Shown here one piece after another: positions 45,482 to 54,342 of a stretch of 64,000 nt of DNA (its first letter is position 1; every line of letters starts with the position of its first letter). This stretch comes from Ignavibacteriales bacterium (GTDB lineage: Bacteria > Bacteroidota > Ignavibacteria > Ignavibacteriales > SURF-24). The notes beneath the pieces were generated by a model. That model searched no databases, was not told where the DNA came from, and saw nothing but the letters and a program-made list of their open reading frames with translations. Location: assembly GCA_026390815.1 (NCBI GenBank), contig JAPLFH010000054.1, forward strand, positions 81,344 through 145,343, written 5' to 3'. A program made the translations under genes and the position numbers.

Positions 45482-47158
45482 TTGAATTTAACTTCAGGTG
45501 AAATAGCAATTTTTCTTTTTGTAATTGCAATAATGCTATTTATTGCAAGATCGCTTGGAGAATTATTGCGATTAATAAAGCAACCGATAATTATTGGGGA
45601 AATATTAGCCGGAATTATTTTAGGTCCAACAATCTTTGGCTTATTTTTTCCTGATTTATACAATAATTTATTTCTTGGTACAACAAACATAAGAATTGCA
45701 CTAGATGGGATTACAACTCTTGGTGTAGTTATGCTTATGCTAGTATCAGGACTTGAAGTTGATCTTGCAGTAATTGTAAGACAGGGGAAAGTAGCATCAA
45801 TTACAAGTATTATGGGAATTGTTTTTCCATTTTCTCTTGGATTTTCAATTGCCTATATGTTCCCGGATTTTCTTGGTATTGCTAATGAAAATCAGAAATT
45901 AGTATTTGCTCTTTTTGTAGGAACAGCATTATCGATTACAGCATTGCCAGTTGTTGCAAGAACATTAATGGATTTAAATATCTTCAAATCCGAATTAGGA
46001 TTTATTATAATTGCTTCGGCTATGTTTAATGATTTAATAGGATGGATAATATTTTCTGTAATATTAAGCATGGTAGGCGGCTCTGCCGAAAACTTTTCCG
46101 TTGGGACTACTATAACTCTTACTTTCCTTTTTATATTTTTTACTTTACTAATTGGAAGAAAAATAATTAATAAACTTCTTCCTATCATTCAACAAAAAAT
46201 ATCTTTTCCCGGCGGTGTATTAACATTTATATTAATCCTGGGATTTCTTAGTGCGGCATTTACACAATACATTGGTATCCACGCCATTTTTGGAGCATTC
46301 ATTATTGGTATTGCTATAGGCGATTCTGCTGCCTTAAAGGAAAAAACAAGAGAAATTATCCAGCAATTCGTTACTAATATATTTGCGCCGCTCTTCTTTG
46401 TTTCTATTGGTCTGAAAGTAAACTTCATTAAACATCTTGATTTTTCGATAGTGGTTATTTTTCTTGTGTTAGCTTTTATTGGAAAAATTGTTGGGTGTGG
46501 TTTAGGTGCATATTGGGGCGGTTTAAATAAAAATGATTCCCTTGTGGTTGGATTTGGAATGAATTCGCGTGGCGCAATGGAAATTGTATTAGGATTACTG
46601 GCTTTAGAGTTTGGATTGATTCAGGAAAAAGTATTTGTCGCCTTGGTAATTATGGCTCTGGTAACTTCCTTAGCAAGCGCCCCACTTATGAATTTATTTT
46701 TAGTTGAACGGAAACGATTTAATTTTAAGCAGCTTATCAACCTAAGAAATATTTACTTTTCCACTGTTCTAAACAAACAACAAATTATTATGGAGCTTAC
46801 TGAAAGAGCTGCCAAGGAATTAAGACTTAATGCCAATGAAATTTATGAGGAGGTTTGGAAAAGAGAAGAAATGATATCTACAGGTATTGCAAATTATTTA
46901 GCAATACCGCATGCTAAGTTGAATATTAAGAGACCATATATTTTTGCTGCAATAAATCTGACTGGAATTGATTTTGAATCAATTGATAAACTTCCCGCAA
47001 AAGTAATTCTGCTGCTATTAACTCCACAAAATAACAATGAACTGCAATTGAAACTACTTGCTGAAATTGCAAACTGCTTTAAGGATAGAAATGAGGTTGA
47101 AGAACTTATTAGATCAAAAACGCCGGAAGAATTCCACTTAAAGCTGCTACAAAAATGA
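45482..47158 (+). CDS. CPA2-type cation/proton antiporter fused to PTS EIIA-like domain
   Basis: A 558-residue membrane protein. Residues about 5-410 are a Kef/Nap-type sodium- or potassium-proton antiporter with 12-13 membrane segments (IIGEILAGIILGPTIFG, LMLVSGLEVDLAVI, FGAFIIGIAIGDSAALKEK, GFGMNSRGAMEIVLGLLALE). Residues about 420-558 form a fructose/Ntr-type PTS EIIA domain (LTERAAKELRLNANEIYEEV, STGIANYLAIPHAKL, the His in IPHAK being the site phosphorylated in the family). The fusion suggests transport is gated by phosphorylation state. The start is a TTG. Confidence 0.9.
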   Translation: MNLTSGEIAIFLFVIAIMLFIARSLGELLRLIKQPIIIGEILAGIILGPTIFGLFFPDLYNNLFLGTTNIRIALDGITTLGVVMLMLVSGLEVDLAVIVRQGKVASITSIMGIVFPFSLGFSIAYMFPDFLGIANENQKLVFALFVGTALSITALPVVARTLMDLNIFKSELGFIIIASAMFNDLIGWIIFSVILSMVGGSAENFSVGTTITLTFLFIFFTLLIGRKIINKLLPIIQQKISFPGGVLTFILILGFLSAAFTQYIGIHAIFGAFIIGIAIGDSAALKEKTREIIQQFVTNIFAPLFFVSIGLKVNFIKHLDFSIVVIFLVLAFIGKIVGCGLGAYWGGLNKNDSLVVGFGMNSRGAMEIVLGLLALEFGLIQEKVFVALVIMALVTSLASAPLMNLFLVERKRFNFKQLINLRNIYFSTVLNKQQIIMELTERAAKELRLNANEIYEEVWKREEMISTGIANYLAIPHAKLNIKRPYIFAAINLTGIDFESIDKLPAKVILLLLTPQNNNELQLKLLAEIANCFKDRNEVEELIRSKTPEEFHLKLLQK

Positions 47159-47202
47159 TTTATAAGTGTGATATTTTTACGCTACCCAAAGTTTAAATAT
47201 GA

Positions 47203-49095
47203 TTATTTTTTACTTACCGGTATTGCCAGCACAGGAAGTTTTAAAGCTTGTCTAACACCATTTATTGTAGAACCATAAATTAAATCGCTAATAAACCTAT
47301 GTCCGTGGCTTCCTGCAATAATTAATTCTAAATTTTGTTTTTTGGCAATCTTAATAATTTCATTTTGTGGTTCACCGCCGGTTATTATAGTGTGAACCGA
47401 GAAATTTTCCTTTTCAAGCTTTTCAGCAAATTCATTTAAGTAATCTTTCATCTTTAAAGTTTCGTCATCTTCCACCATCTCACCTATAAAGTGTGCTGTT
47501 ACGGTTTGAACGCAATGGATTAGATATATTGACGCTTTCATTGTTTTTATAATTTGCATCGCTCCAAAAATAATTTGTTCATCTCGTTCTTTGTTTCCTT
47601 CCAAGGCAATGCCAATTTTAGTTAAACCCATTGCGTTGGTAAAAGGAGTAGTAATAGAAAAATCTTTCCGTCTGCCATAAATAATTTTTGTAATTTTATC
47701 TTTCTTAATGAATGGTTCCGATACTAAATATAATAGAAGCGGAAGCAGGATTGCGGACATAGGTATCAGGAAAAACCGCGTAAAGTAACCAATTGCCGTT
47801 GGTGCAGAAATGTTCAATAATATGGTATCAAAAACCAACTTAACATTTAAAGTGATGATCAATAAAGAAGCAATCCAAGCAAATGTTTCTATAATTTTAT
47901 TCGAAGCAAATTTTCCCATCATTTGTTTACTGCTTGTAAAGTGAAGGAGCGGAATTAGAGCAAATGGGAGCTGAATAGAAAGAATTACCTGGGAAAGTAT
48001 TAGAAGAGAATCGACTGCATGATCACCAGAAATTTTTATAACTATTACCGCGGGAATTATCGCCAACAGTCGAGTTGTTAATCGTCTTAACCATGGACGC
48101 ATTTTTAATCCAACAAATCCTTCCATTACAATCTGTCCTGCAAAAGTTCCGGTAATTGTTGATGATTGCCCGGCGGCGAGTAAAGCAATCCCAAATGCAA
48201 TTGGTGCAATACTGGAACCAAGTAAAGGTGCAAGCAAAGCATGTGCATCTATAATTGAAGCAATATCTGAATGACCAGACGTGAAGAAAACAGATGCTGC
48301 CAAAATTAATATTGCTGCGTTAACAAAAAAGGCTGAGTTAAGTGCAACGACTGAATCTATAAAATTAAATTTATTAGCTTCTTTTATTCCTTCATTAGTT
48401 TTTTTTACAAACCGTGACTGCACCAATGCAGAATGGAGATAAAGGTTGTGAGGCATAACAGTAGCACCAATAATTCCTAATGCAATAAATAATGCTTCAC
48501 TATTAAGTGATGTTGGTAGAAAGCCGGTAAAAATTTGACCAAGCTGTGGTTTTGATAAAATCATTTCTAAACCAAAGCAAATACCAATTGTAACTACAAG
48601 TGAAAGTATGAATGCTTCCATTTTTCTTATACCGAAAGACATAAGAGTCATTAATATTAAAACATCAAAAGTTGTAATTAAAACGCCCCACAACAATGGG
48701 ATTCCAAATAGAATATACAATCCAATTGCAGAACCAAGTACTTCAGCAAGATCACAGGCTGCAATTGCAATTTCGCAAACAATCCAAAGTATAAAATTAA
48801 TTGGTTTTGGATAATGATCTCTGCATGCTTGAGCTAAGTCTTTACCATAAACAATCCCCAACCTGGCAGATAGTGTTTGGAAAAGAACCGCCATCAAATT
48901 AGCTAAAAGAATAACCCAAATTAATTTATAACCAAATTGAGCTCCGCCTGCAATATCAGTTGCCCAGTTACCTGGGTCCATATATCCAACAGACACCATA
49001 AATGCAGGTCCAGAAAACGTGAATAACCGTACCCAAAAATTTGATTGCGGTTTCAGATTAACTGAAGAATGTACTTCACCAAGAGATTTACTCAT
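47203..49095 (-). CDS. Nramp-family divalent metal transporter fused to universal stress domain
   Basis: About 630 residues. Residues about 15-440 are an Nramp (MntH-type) proton-coupled Mn/Fe transporter with the metal-site motifs DPGNWATDI in helix 1 and VMPHNLYLHSAL in helix 6. About 11 helices are visible. Residues about 480-630 form a UspA domain ending LELIIAGSHGHRFISDLIYGSTI, with the complete G-x-x-G ATP-loop pattern. ATG 49095 (MSKSLGEV) is preferred to a TTG at 49170 because the extra 25 residues are not transporter-like. Convergent with the antiporter operon. Confidence 0.9.
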   Translation of the reverse strand: MSKSLGEVHSSVNLKPQSNFWVRLFTFSGPAFMVSVGYMDPGNWATDIAGGAQFGYKLIWVILLANLMAVLFQTLSARLGIVYGKDLAQACRDHYPKPINFILWIVCEIAIAACDLAEVLGSAIGLYILFGIPLLWGVLITTFDVLILMTLMSFGIRKMEAFILSLVVTIGICFGLEMILSKPQLGQIFTGFLPTSLNSEALFIALGIIGATVMPHNLYLHSALVQSRFVKKTNEGIKEANKFNFIDSVVALNSAFFVNAAILILAASVFFTSGHSDIASIIDAHALLAPLLGSSIAPIAFGIALLAAGQSSTITGTFAGQIVMEGFVGLKMRPWLRRLTTRLLAIIPAVIVIKISGDHAVDSLLILSQVILSIQLPFALIPLLHFTSSKQMMGKFASNKIIETFAWIASLLIITLNVKLVFDTILLNISAPTAIGYFTRFFLIPMSAILLPLLLYLVSEPFIKKDKITKIIYGRRKDFSITTPFTNAMGLTKIGIALEGNKERDEQIIFGAMQIIKTMKASIYLIHCVQTVTAHFIGEMVEDDETLKMKDYLNEFAEKLEKENFSVHTIITGGEPQNEIIKIAKKQNLELIIAGSHGHRFISDLIYGSTINGVRQALKLPVLAIPVSKK

Positions 49096-49232
49096 AAAGG
49101 AATTATTTTGTTTCAATTTTAAAAACAAGGTAGGAATTAAATGAATTTTTGTCAAGAAGAGAAAATGCAATAGGAGTTTTTAATTCAGCACCAATCCTCC
49201 CAAAGGGCTGGGAGGATTGGGTGATATTATGA

Positions 49233-52200
49233 TTATTTTAAGTAGGTCATCTTCCTTACAATGTTTTTATTGTTAAGTGAAAGACTATAAATGTAAACTC
49301 CGCTTGCTAAATTTGCAGGTTGCCAGGTAATTTCATAAACTCCTGCATCCCGATCTTCATTTACAAGAGTAGAAATTTCTTCACCAAGCACACTGAATAT
49401 TTTTAGTTTAACTAATCCACGCTCCGGAAGTGCAAATGAAATTTTTGTGCTCGGGTTAAATGGATTTGGATAATTTTGTGAAAGCTCAAACTTATCCGGA
49501 ATTACATTCTTATCATTTACCGCAGTCATTATTTCAAGTATCTGTGTCGGATTTTGTTCTGAGTTTCCCACGTTATCTTGTGAGAGGATATAGAATTTAT
49601 ATAGGATGTTTGGCACTACAGGAATATTCGCCCAACCACTATCTGAAACAGCCGCAAGATTATACGGACCATCATTATTAGCAACGTATACCAGAGAATT
49701 TTTTGCACCGGAACCATTGCCATCATTTATTGTCCAGGCAACTTGAACAATATTCTCTCCGGGAGCTCTAACAACATATGTTGGTGTAGTAACAGGCGGA
49801 TCTAAGTCGAGCGTATTTAAGGCAACATTAGTTGCAAGCCATGGATTAAGATCGAATTTGATCACAGCTCTATTAGCAAGCTGCGTTCCTGTTGGTAAAT
49901 TATTCTTTGGTTTCACAATAAATTTTACCCATCCTTCACCTTCGGGTGGGGTTACATTAGGTGGAAGTTCAATATTAACAAAATGCCATGTTAGAATATT
50001 ACCTTGCTGAGATGGTACACCCATTGAATGGCTCATAGCACCGAACTGTACACTGGATATATCATAAACATTTGCATCCAGGGTGTCAATAATTAATATT
50101 TCATAAGCTGCAGCAGTAGCTTCCTTTTTATTCTCAAAAAATATAGTATACATCATTGGAGCAGATGTTGCCATAAAGCCTTGTTCTCCAAACCCTCCGG
50201 GTCCTTCTTTTGCATTGGGATCCCACGAAGTAACTTTCTGAAGTTCTTTTTCCTGCTTATCGAAATTACCGTTGACATAATCCTCCATTCCTCTAACTGT
50301 ATTTCCAAGGCAGTCAAAAATATCTTTTGCAAGCATAACAGGCCAGGCAACAGCATGTCCTGTCTTCTCTATAATTTCCGAAGCCGCTTTTTTAGCAACT
50401 CCTTTTAATGGAGTTTCCTTAGTAAAATTTGGTTTGGCGCTATTCTTAACACATTGTATGGTCGCGTCTAACAAAGGTTTATCATTTGCTACGGGACGCC
50501 ACATTTCATAGCAACCTTCAACAATTGTATTAGAAACAAATTCTTCCAGGATGGCACCACCAACCCACAATGCAATAGCTGTAAAAGTTATCGGCTCAGT
50601 TACTTTAGCAAATTCAACTCCTAATTCAGATGTTAGAATTACATCAAAATTTCTAATTTCATTTGGCTCTAAACCCTGAACAAGAAAAATAGCTTCATCT
50701 TTGTATCCATCGTAGTTTAATGAATCTATTGGTATCTCTATAGTATTTCCCGTTTGAATTTCTTTGGATGAAACTGATTTTATATGAACTCCTCTATTCG
50801 TTTGAAGAATATAAAAGAAATTGTCCGTTGGTAAACTGGAATTATTCCAATAACTTATCGTGTATCTGTTTGGCGGTCCAACTCTTATTTGCTTTCTTCC
50901 ACCAATTGCACCAGAAATCGAAGGAACTCTTACAAAGCCTTCGGTTCCAATTATAATATCTCCTAAGCCATTTAGAACAGGATTACTTTGTGTACCGATT
51001 GTGATGGTATTTGAATATGTGTCGAACGTAGTGTTTAAAGGATTTGATATTCTACTCCAGCTATTCCCGTCATCCTTAGAAATATAGACTTGAATCTGTG
51101 ATTCATTTATACCGTTCAATAAATTGTCATCATATTTTAATGTTAAAATATAGGATCCGATAGGTTTATTGCCCGATAATTTCCACCATCTTTTAGCTGA
51201 GGAAGATGCGTTAGGATGAAATGAATTATTATGAACTGTAAATTTTATTGTGTCCACGCTTTGCTGATCGGTTATTTTCATATCCATATTTAAAACAGGG
51301 GATAGATCTAGGTTTGTAACATTTCCCCACCAAATGTTTCGTGTTTGCTGGAATGAACCTTCATTAACTATTTCGCCATTATTTGTTAAATTCTTATTTG
51401 TGTAAAATTTGCTGTCCACTGGAACTTCAATTTTAACACCTTGATTTATTGTAATATCTTTATTTGCAACAAACATTCCGTTAACAATAAATTTGCCTGA
51501 AGCAGGATCTCCGGTTAACACTAGGTAAATCGGTGCATCAAATTCCCCATAAATTGTATTTACTTTTCCATTCGTTTCAAGGCGGATTTCATCAGTAAAA
51601 ATTTTACTATTATTATAAACATTACTTTTAGTTTTTAAATTAAACCACCAACCAGCCTCAGGTCGATGACGGATTGTGCCGTTGTTTATCAGATCGCCCC
51701 AGATAACCAGATCCACGGCATAACCTGTATGCTCAATAATTTTGCTTTGAGCAATTGTAAGATTACCAAATGAATTCATTGATTCTCTAATCCTCATTGG
51801 ATTACTGCCAACAAGAATGTAGTTGCCGTCTAAGTTACAGCCAAAATTCCCGCTAACATCAATTTCACCATTAGAAAATATCTTCCCTTTGCTGGTACTG
51901 GAACAATAAAGATTATATTTCGGATTATCTATTGTAAGTTTATATGTTCCCATATTCAAAACATCATCATCATCAAGCCGGAAACAACCAAGAGAATCTA
52001 AAGCGATGTTGCTTGCTGCAATAATATTTCCGCCGTTTGTTTCCTTCCTAATGTTTTGAGTGCTGAATGGTTTTGAGCCGCTGATGTATTGATCATTTTG
52101 ATTCTCAAACATCAGATTATCCACAAGTAAAGTTCCGTTATTTATTACATTGCCGTTAGCCTTTACATTAAGCCACCATCCCCAATCAGGTCGATGACGG

Positions 52201-53069
52201 ACTGTGCCATTGTTTATCAGATCACCCCAGATGATTAGATCTACAGGAGAACCTTGATGCTCAACAATTTTACCTGAAGCAATTGTAAAATTGCCTAATG
52301 AGTTCATTGATCCTCTAATCCTCATTGGATTACTGCCAACAAGAATGTAGTTGCCGTCTAAGTTACAACCAAAATTCCCGCTAACATCAATTTCACCATT
52401 AGAAAATATCTTTCCGTTGCTTGAATAAGAACAGTAAATATTATCATTCGGATTATCGATTGTAAGTTTGTATGTTCCCATATTCAGGACATCATTTTCG
52501 CCAAGCCAAAAAGAACCAAGAGAATCTAAGGCGATGTTGCTTGCCGCAATAATATTTCCGCCGATGGTTTCCTTCCTAATGTTTTGAGTGCTGAACGGAT
52601 TTGAGCCGCTGATGTATTGATCATTTTGATTCTCAAACATCAGGTTATCAACAATTAAAGATCCATTATTAATAACATTACCTTTAGCTCTTACATTAAG
52701 CCACCAACCTGCTGCGGGTTGATGACGGAGTGTGCCGTTGTTTGTAAGTGTTCCCCAGACGTTCAGATCAACCGGACTTCCATTATGTTCTAAGATATTG
52801 CCGGTATTTATGCTTAGGTTATTACATTCAACTGTTCCATCCAAAAGTACATTCCCTTGAATAACCACATCATTTTCTTTTACAGGAACTTTACCTCCGA
52901 TCCATGTGGTGGTGTTCGACCAAAGCCCACCGGAAGTGGTAGAATAAATTTGTGCAAAACTAGAAGTGTTCACCCCTAAAAAAAGAATAAATAGCCAACC
53001 ACAAATTGCTAATCGGCGACTGTAGTCAATGACAAAAGGAGAAACAAATGTCATATGCTTTATTTTCAT
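49233..53069 (-). CDS. Giant T9SS surface protein with duplicated 176-residue modules
   Basis: A 1278-residue secreted protein. The N-terminus carries a signal-anchor-like segment ending near residue 40 (LFILFLGVNTSSFAQ). A G8-like beta-helix region follows. It is built from repeats starting at about residues 90, 266 and 442 (for example SPVDLIIWGDLINNGTVRHR); the first two are near-complete and the third is partial. Then come a middle unknown part and a DUF7619-like domain near 950-1090 (TSWDPNAKEGPGGF, MYTIFFENKKEA). A fibronectin III-like domain and a T9SS tail (SQNYPNPFNPSTKISFALPE) end the protein. It is probably a surface adhesin or structural protein. Confidence 0.85.
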   Translation of the reverse strand: MKIKHMTFVSPFVIDYSRRLAICGWLFILFLGVNTSSFAQIYSTTSGGLWSNTTTWIGGKVPVKENDVVIQGNVLLDGTVECNNLSINTGNILEHNGSPVDLNVWGTLTNNGTLRHQPAAGWWLNVRAKGNVINNGSLIVDNLMFENQNDQYISGSNPFSTQNIRKETIGGNIIAASNIALDSLGSFWLGENDVLNMGTYKLTIDNPNDNIYCSYSSNGKIFSNGEIDVSGNFGCNLDGNYILVGSNPMRIRGSMNSLGNFTIASGKIVEHQGSPVDLIIWGDLINNGTVRHRPDWGWWLNVKANGNVINNGTLLVDNLMFENQNDQYISGSKPFSTQNIRKETNGGNIIAASNIALDSLGCFRLDDDDVLNMGTYKLTIDNPKYNLYCSSTSKGKIFSNGEIDVSGNFGCNLDGNYILVGSNPMRIRESMNSFGNLTIAQSKIIEHTGYAVDLVIWGDLINNGTIRHRPEAGWWFNLKTKSNVYNNSKIFTDEIRLETNGKVNTIYGEFDAPIYLVLTGDPASGKFIVNGMFVANKDITINQGVKIEVPVDSKFYTNKNLTNNGEIVNEGSFQQTRNIWWGNVTNLDLSPVLNMDMKITDQQSVDTIKFTVHNNSFHPNASSSAKRWWKLSGNKPIGSYILTLKYDDNLLNGINESQIQVYISKDDGNSWSRISNPLNTTFDTYSNTITIGTQSNPVLNGLGDIIIGTEGFVRVPSISGAIGGRKQIRVGPPNRYTISYWNNSSLPTDNFFYILQTNRGVHIKSVSSKEIQTGNTIEIPIDSLNYDGYKDEAIFLVQGLEPNEIRNFDVILTSELGVEFAKVTEPITFTAIALWVGGAILEEFVSNTIVEGCYEMWRPVANDKPLLDATIQCVKNSAKPNFTKETPLKGVAKKAASEIIEKTGHAVAWPVMLAKDIFDCLGNTVRGMEDYVNGNFDKQEKELQKVTSWDPNAKEGPGGFGEQGFMATSAPMMYTIFFENKKEATAAAYEILIIDTLDANVYDISSVQFGAMSHSMGVPSQQGNILTWHFVNIELPPNVTPPEGEGWVKFIVKPKNNLPTGTQLANRAVIKFDLNPWLATNVALNTLDLDPPVTTPTYVVRAPGENIVQVAWTINDGNGSGAKNSLVYVANNDGPYNLAAVSDSGWANIPVVPNILYKFYILSQDNVGNSEQNPTQILEIMTAVNDKNVIPDKFELSQNYPNPFNPSTKISFALPERGLVKLKIFSVLGEEISTLVNEDRDAGVYEITWQPANLASGVYIYSLSLNNKNIVRKMTYLK
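51793..52410 (-). repeat. Long direct repeat, 528-bp period, within the giant gene
   Basis: The stretch beginning at 51793 recurs at 52321 with one mismatch over about 90 bases, and similar identity continues through much of the 528-bp unit. Exact in-frame spacing (176 codons) indicates a recent tandem duplication or gene conversion. A third, diverged unit is visible only at the protein level. Confidence 0.85.
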
Positions 53070-53514
53070 TTTTGCCTCTTATTATTATCATTTTTTGTTA
53101 TTTAAATAATTGTACTTTGCAAACTTTGATTGTTAATAAAAGTAAAGCTATTGGATATATATTTTAAAAAAGCAATTGAAATTGAATTAAGTGTAAGTAA
53201 ATGAACAATTCGATAATTATTTGTTAGAACCCTATCAATTAAATGATTTATAATTGCGAAAAAAGCATTAACAAAATTGTGAATGCTTTCCCATTGTTTA
53301 TTGGAGGTCTTTGTACAGATGGATTGTGCAGCTAAACAAAGGTGGAAAGTAGAAATTCTTATTAAAAATGATATTATTTTTTTCATAACTGCTTCCAGTT
53401 AATTTTTAAAGCAGCAAAAATTTCCTAAGGGAACATGTACATTTCTGGAACTAAACGCAACACCTCTATTATATTGTTTTAGTGGAAGTATCAATAATTT
53501 TTAAATATGAATTA
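53070..53514. other. Intergenic region, mostly noncoding
   Basis: 445 bases between the giant protein and the response regulator. A 94-codon minus-strand frame (53102-53386) begins MKKIISFLIRISTFHLCLAAQ and has TGGAAG upstream, which might be a tiny secreted protein. Its remainder looks like random AT-rich translation, so I do not call it a gene. The promoter of the giant gene should lie here. Confidence 0.5.
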
Positions 53515-54144
53515 TTAAATAATTCCTTCCTTAATTGCCTTTGCCACAGCCTGGCTTTTGGAATGGACATGAAGTTTTTCATAAATATGTCTTATGTGGT
53601 TTCTAACTGTCTGTTGACTAATAAAAAGTTTTGTTGATATTTCGTCATTGCTCAAACCAACAACTATTAAAGATAAAATTTCTCTTTCTCGCTCAGTAAG
53701 ATTTATGCTTCCATTATTTTTAGGAATATGATATTTAAAAAGATTTAACACTTGTTTGGCTATAGAAGCCGTCATTGGTGAACCGCCCGCTGCTGCATCT
53801 TCTATTGCCTGAAGTATTCTTAATGGTGGCGTTTTCTTTAGTATGTAGCCATCCGCTCCGGAAAGTATTGAATGAAAAATATTTTTATTATCATCAAATA
53901 CGGTAAGCATTATGATGTTAGTTTTGGGGAATATTGCCTTAATCTTTTCAATTCCTTCAATACCGGAAATGCCTGGAAGATTTATGTCAAGTAGAACTAC
54001 ATCCGGCTCCTGCATAAGATCTAATGCTTCTTCCACAGAGGCATATTTTCCGATGCATTTAAATCCCTCAGTTGATTGAAGCATATAAGCAATGCTTTCT
54101 CTAAACTCATTATGGTCTTCGATAATTACTATTTTAATATTCAT
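53515..54144 (-). CDS. LuxR/NarL-type response regulator
   Basis: A 209-residue two-component regulator. The receiver domain (1-120) has the acidic pair E9/D10, phospho-acceptor D53 (VVLLDINLPGISG), the Thr in IIMLTVFDD and the Lys in YILKKTPPL. The C-terminal LuxR HTH (about 145-205) shows LTEREREILSLIVVGLSNDEISTKLF and QTVRNHIRHIYEKLHVHSK. It lies 198 nt downstream of the histidine kinase on the same strand and is almost certainly its partner. The giant surface protein gene just downstream is a candidate target. Confidence 0.95.
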   Translation of the reverse strand: MNIKIVIIEDHNEFRESIAYMLQSTEGFKCIGKYASVEEALDLMQEPDVVLLDINLPGISGIEGIEKIKAIFPKTNIIMLTVFDDNKNIFHSILSGADGYILKKTPPLRILQAIEDAAAGGSPMTASIAKQVLNLFKYHIPKNNGSINLTEREREILSLIVVGLSNDEISTKLFISQQTVRNHIRHIYEKLHVHSKSQAVAKAIKEGII

Positions 54145-54342
54145 TATCTGTCCATTCCCCCATTTTTAAGATTATAAAAATAAGTCATTGAAAACTTCTT
54201 GAACATCGATTAAAAGTATTTGAATTAAATACTTCAGGTTAAATTTCAAACCAATTCTTTTGAACCATTGTATTCTTAAATAATCGGAAATTTATAATAT
54301 TTCAAAACAACAGATAAAATTTTAGAATAATATTCATACAAA

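Noticed and set aside
51793..52410. Possible CRISPR-like repeats
   Set aside because: The period is 528 bp, the repeats are in frame within a gene, and no spacers exist.
53102..53386. 94-codon minus-strand frame starting MKKIISFLIRIS
   Set aside because: A weak signal-like start but the rest looks like random AT-rich translation; mentioned in the intergenic entry only.
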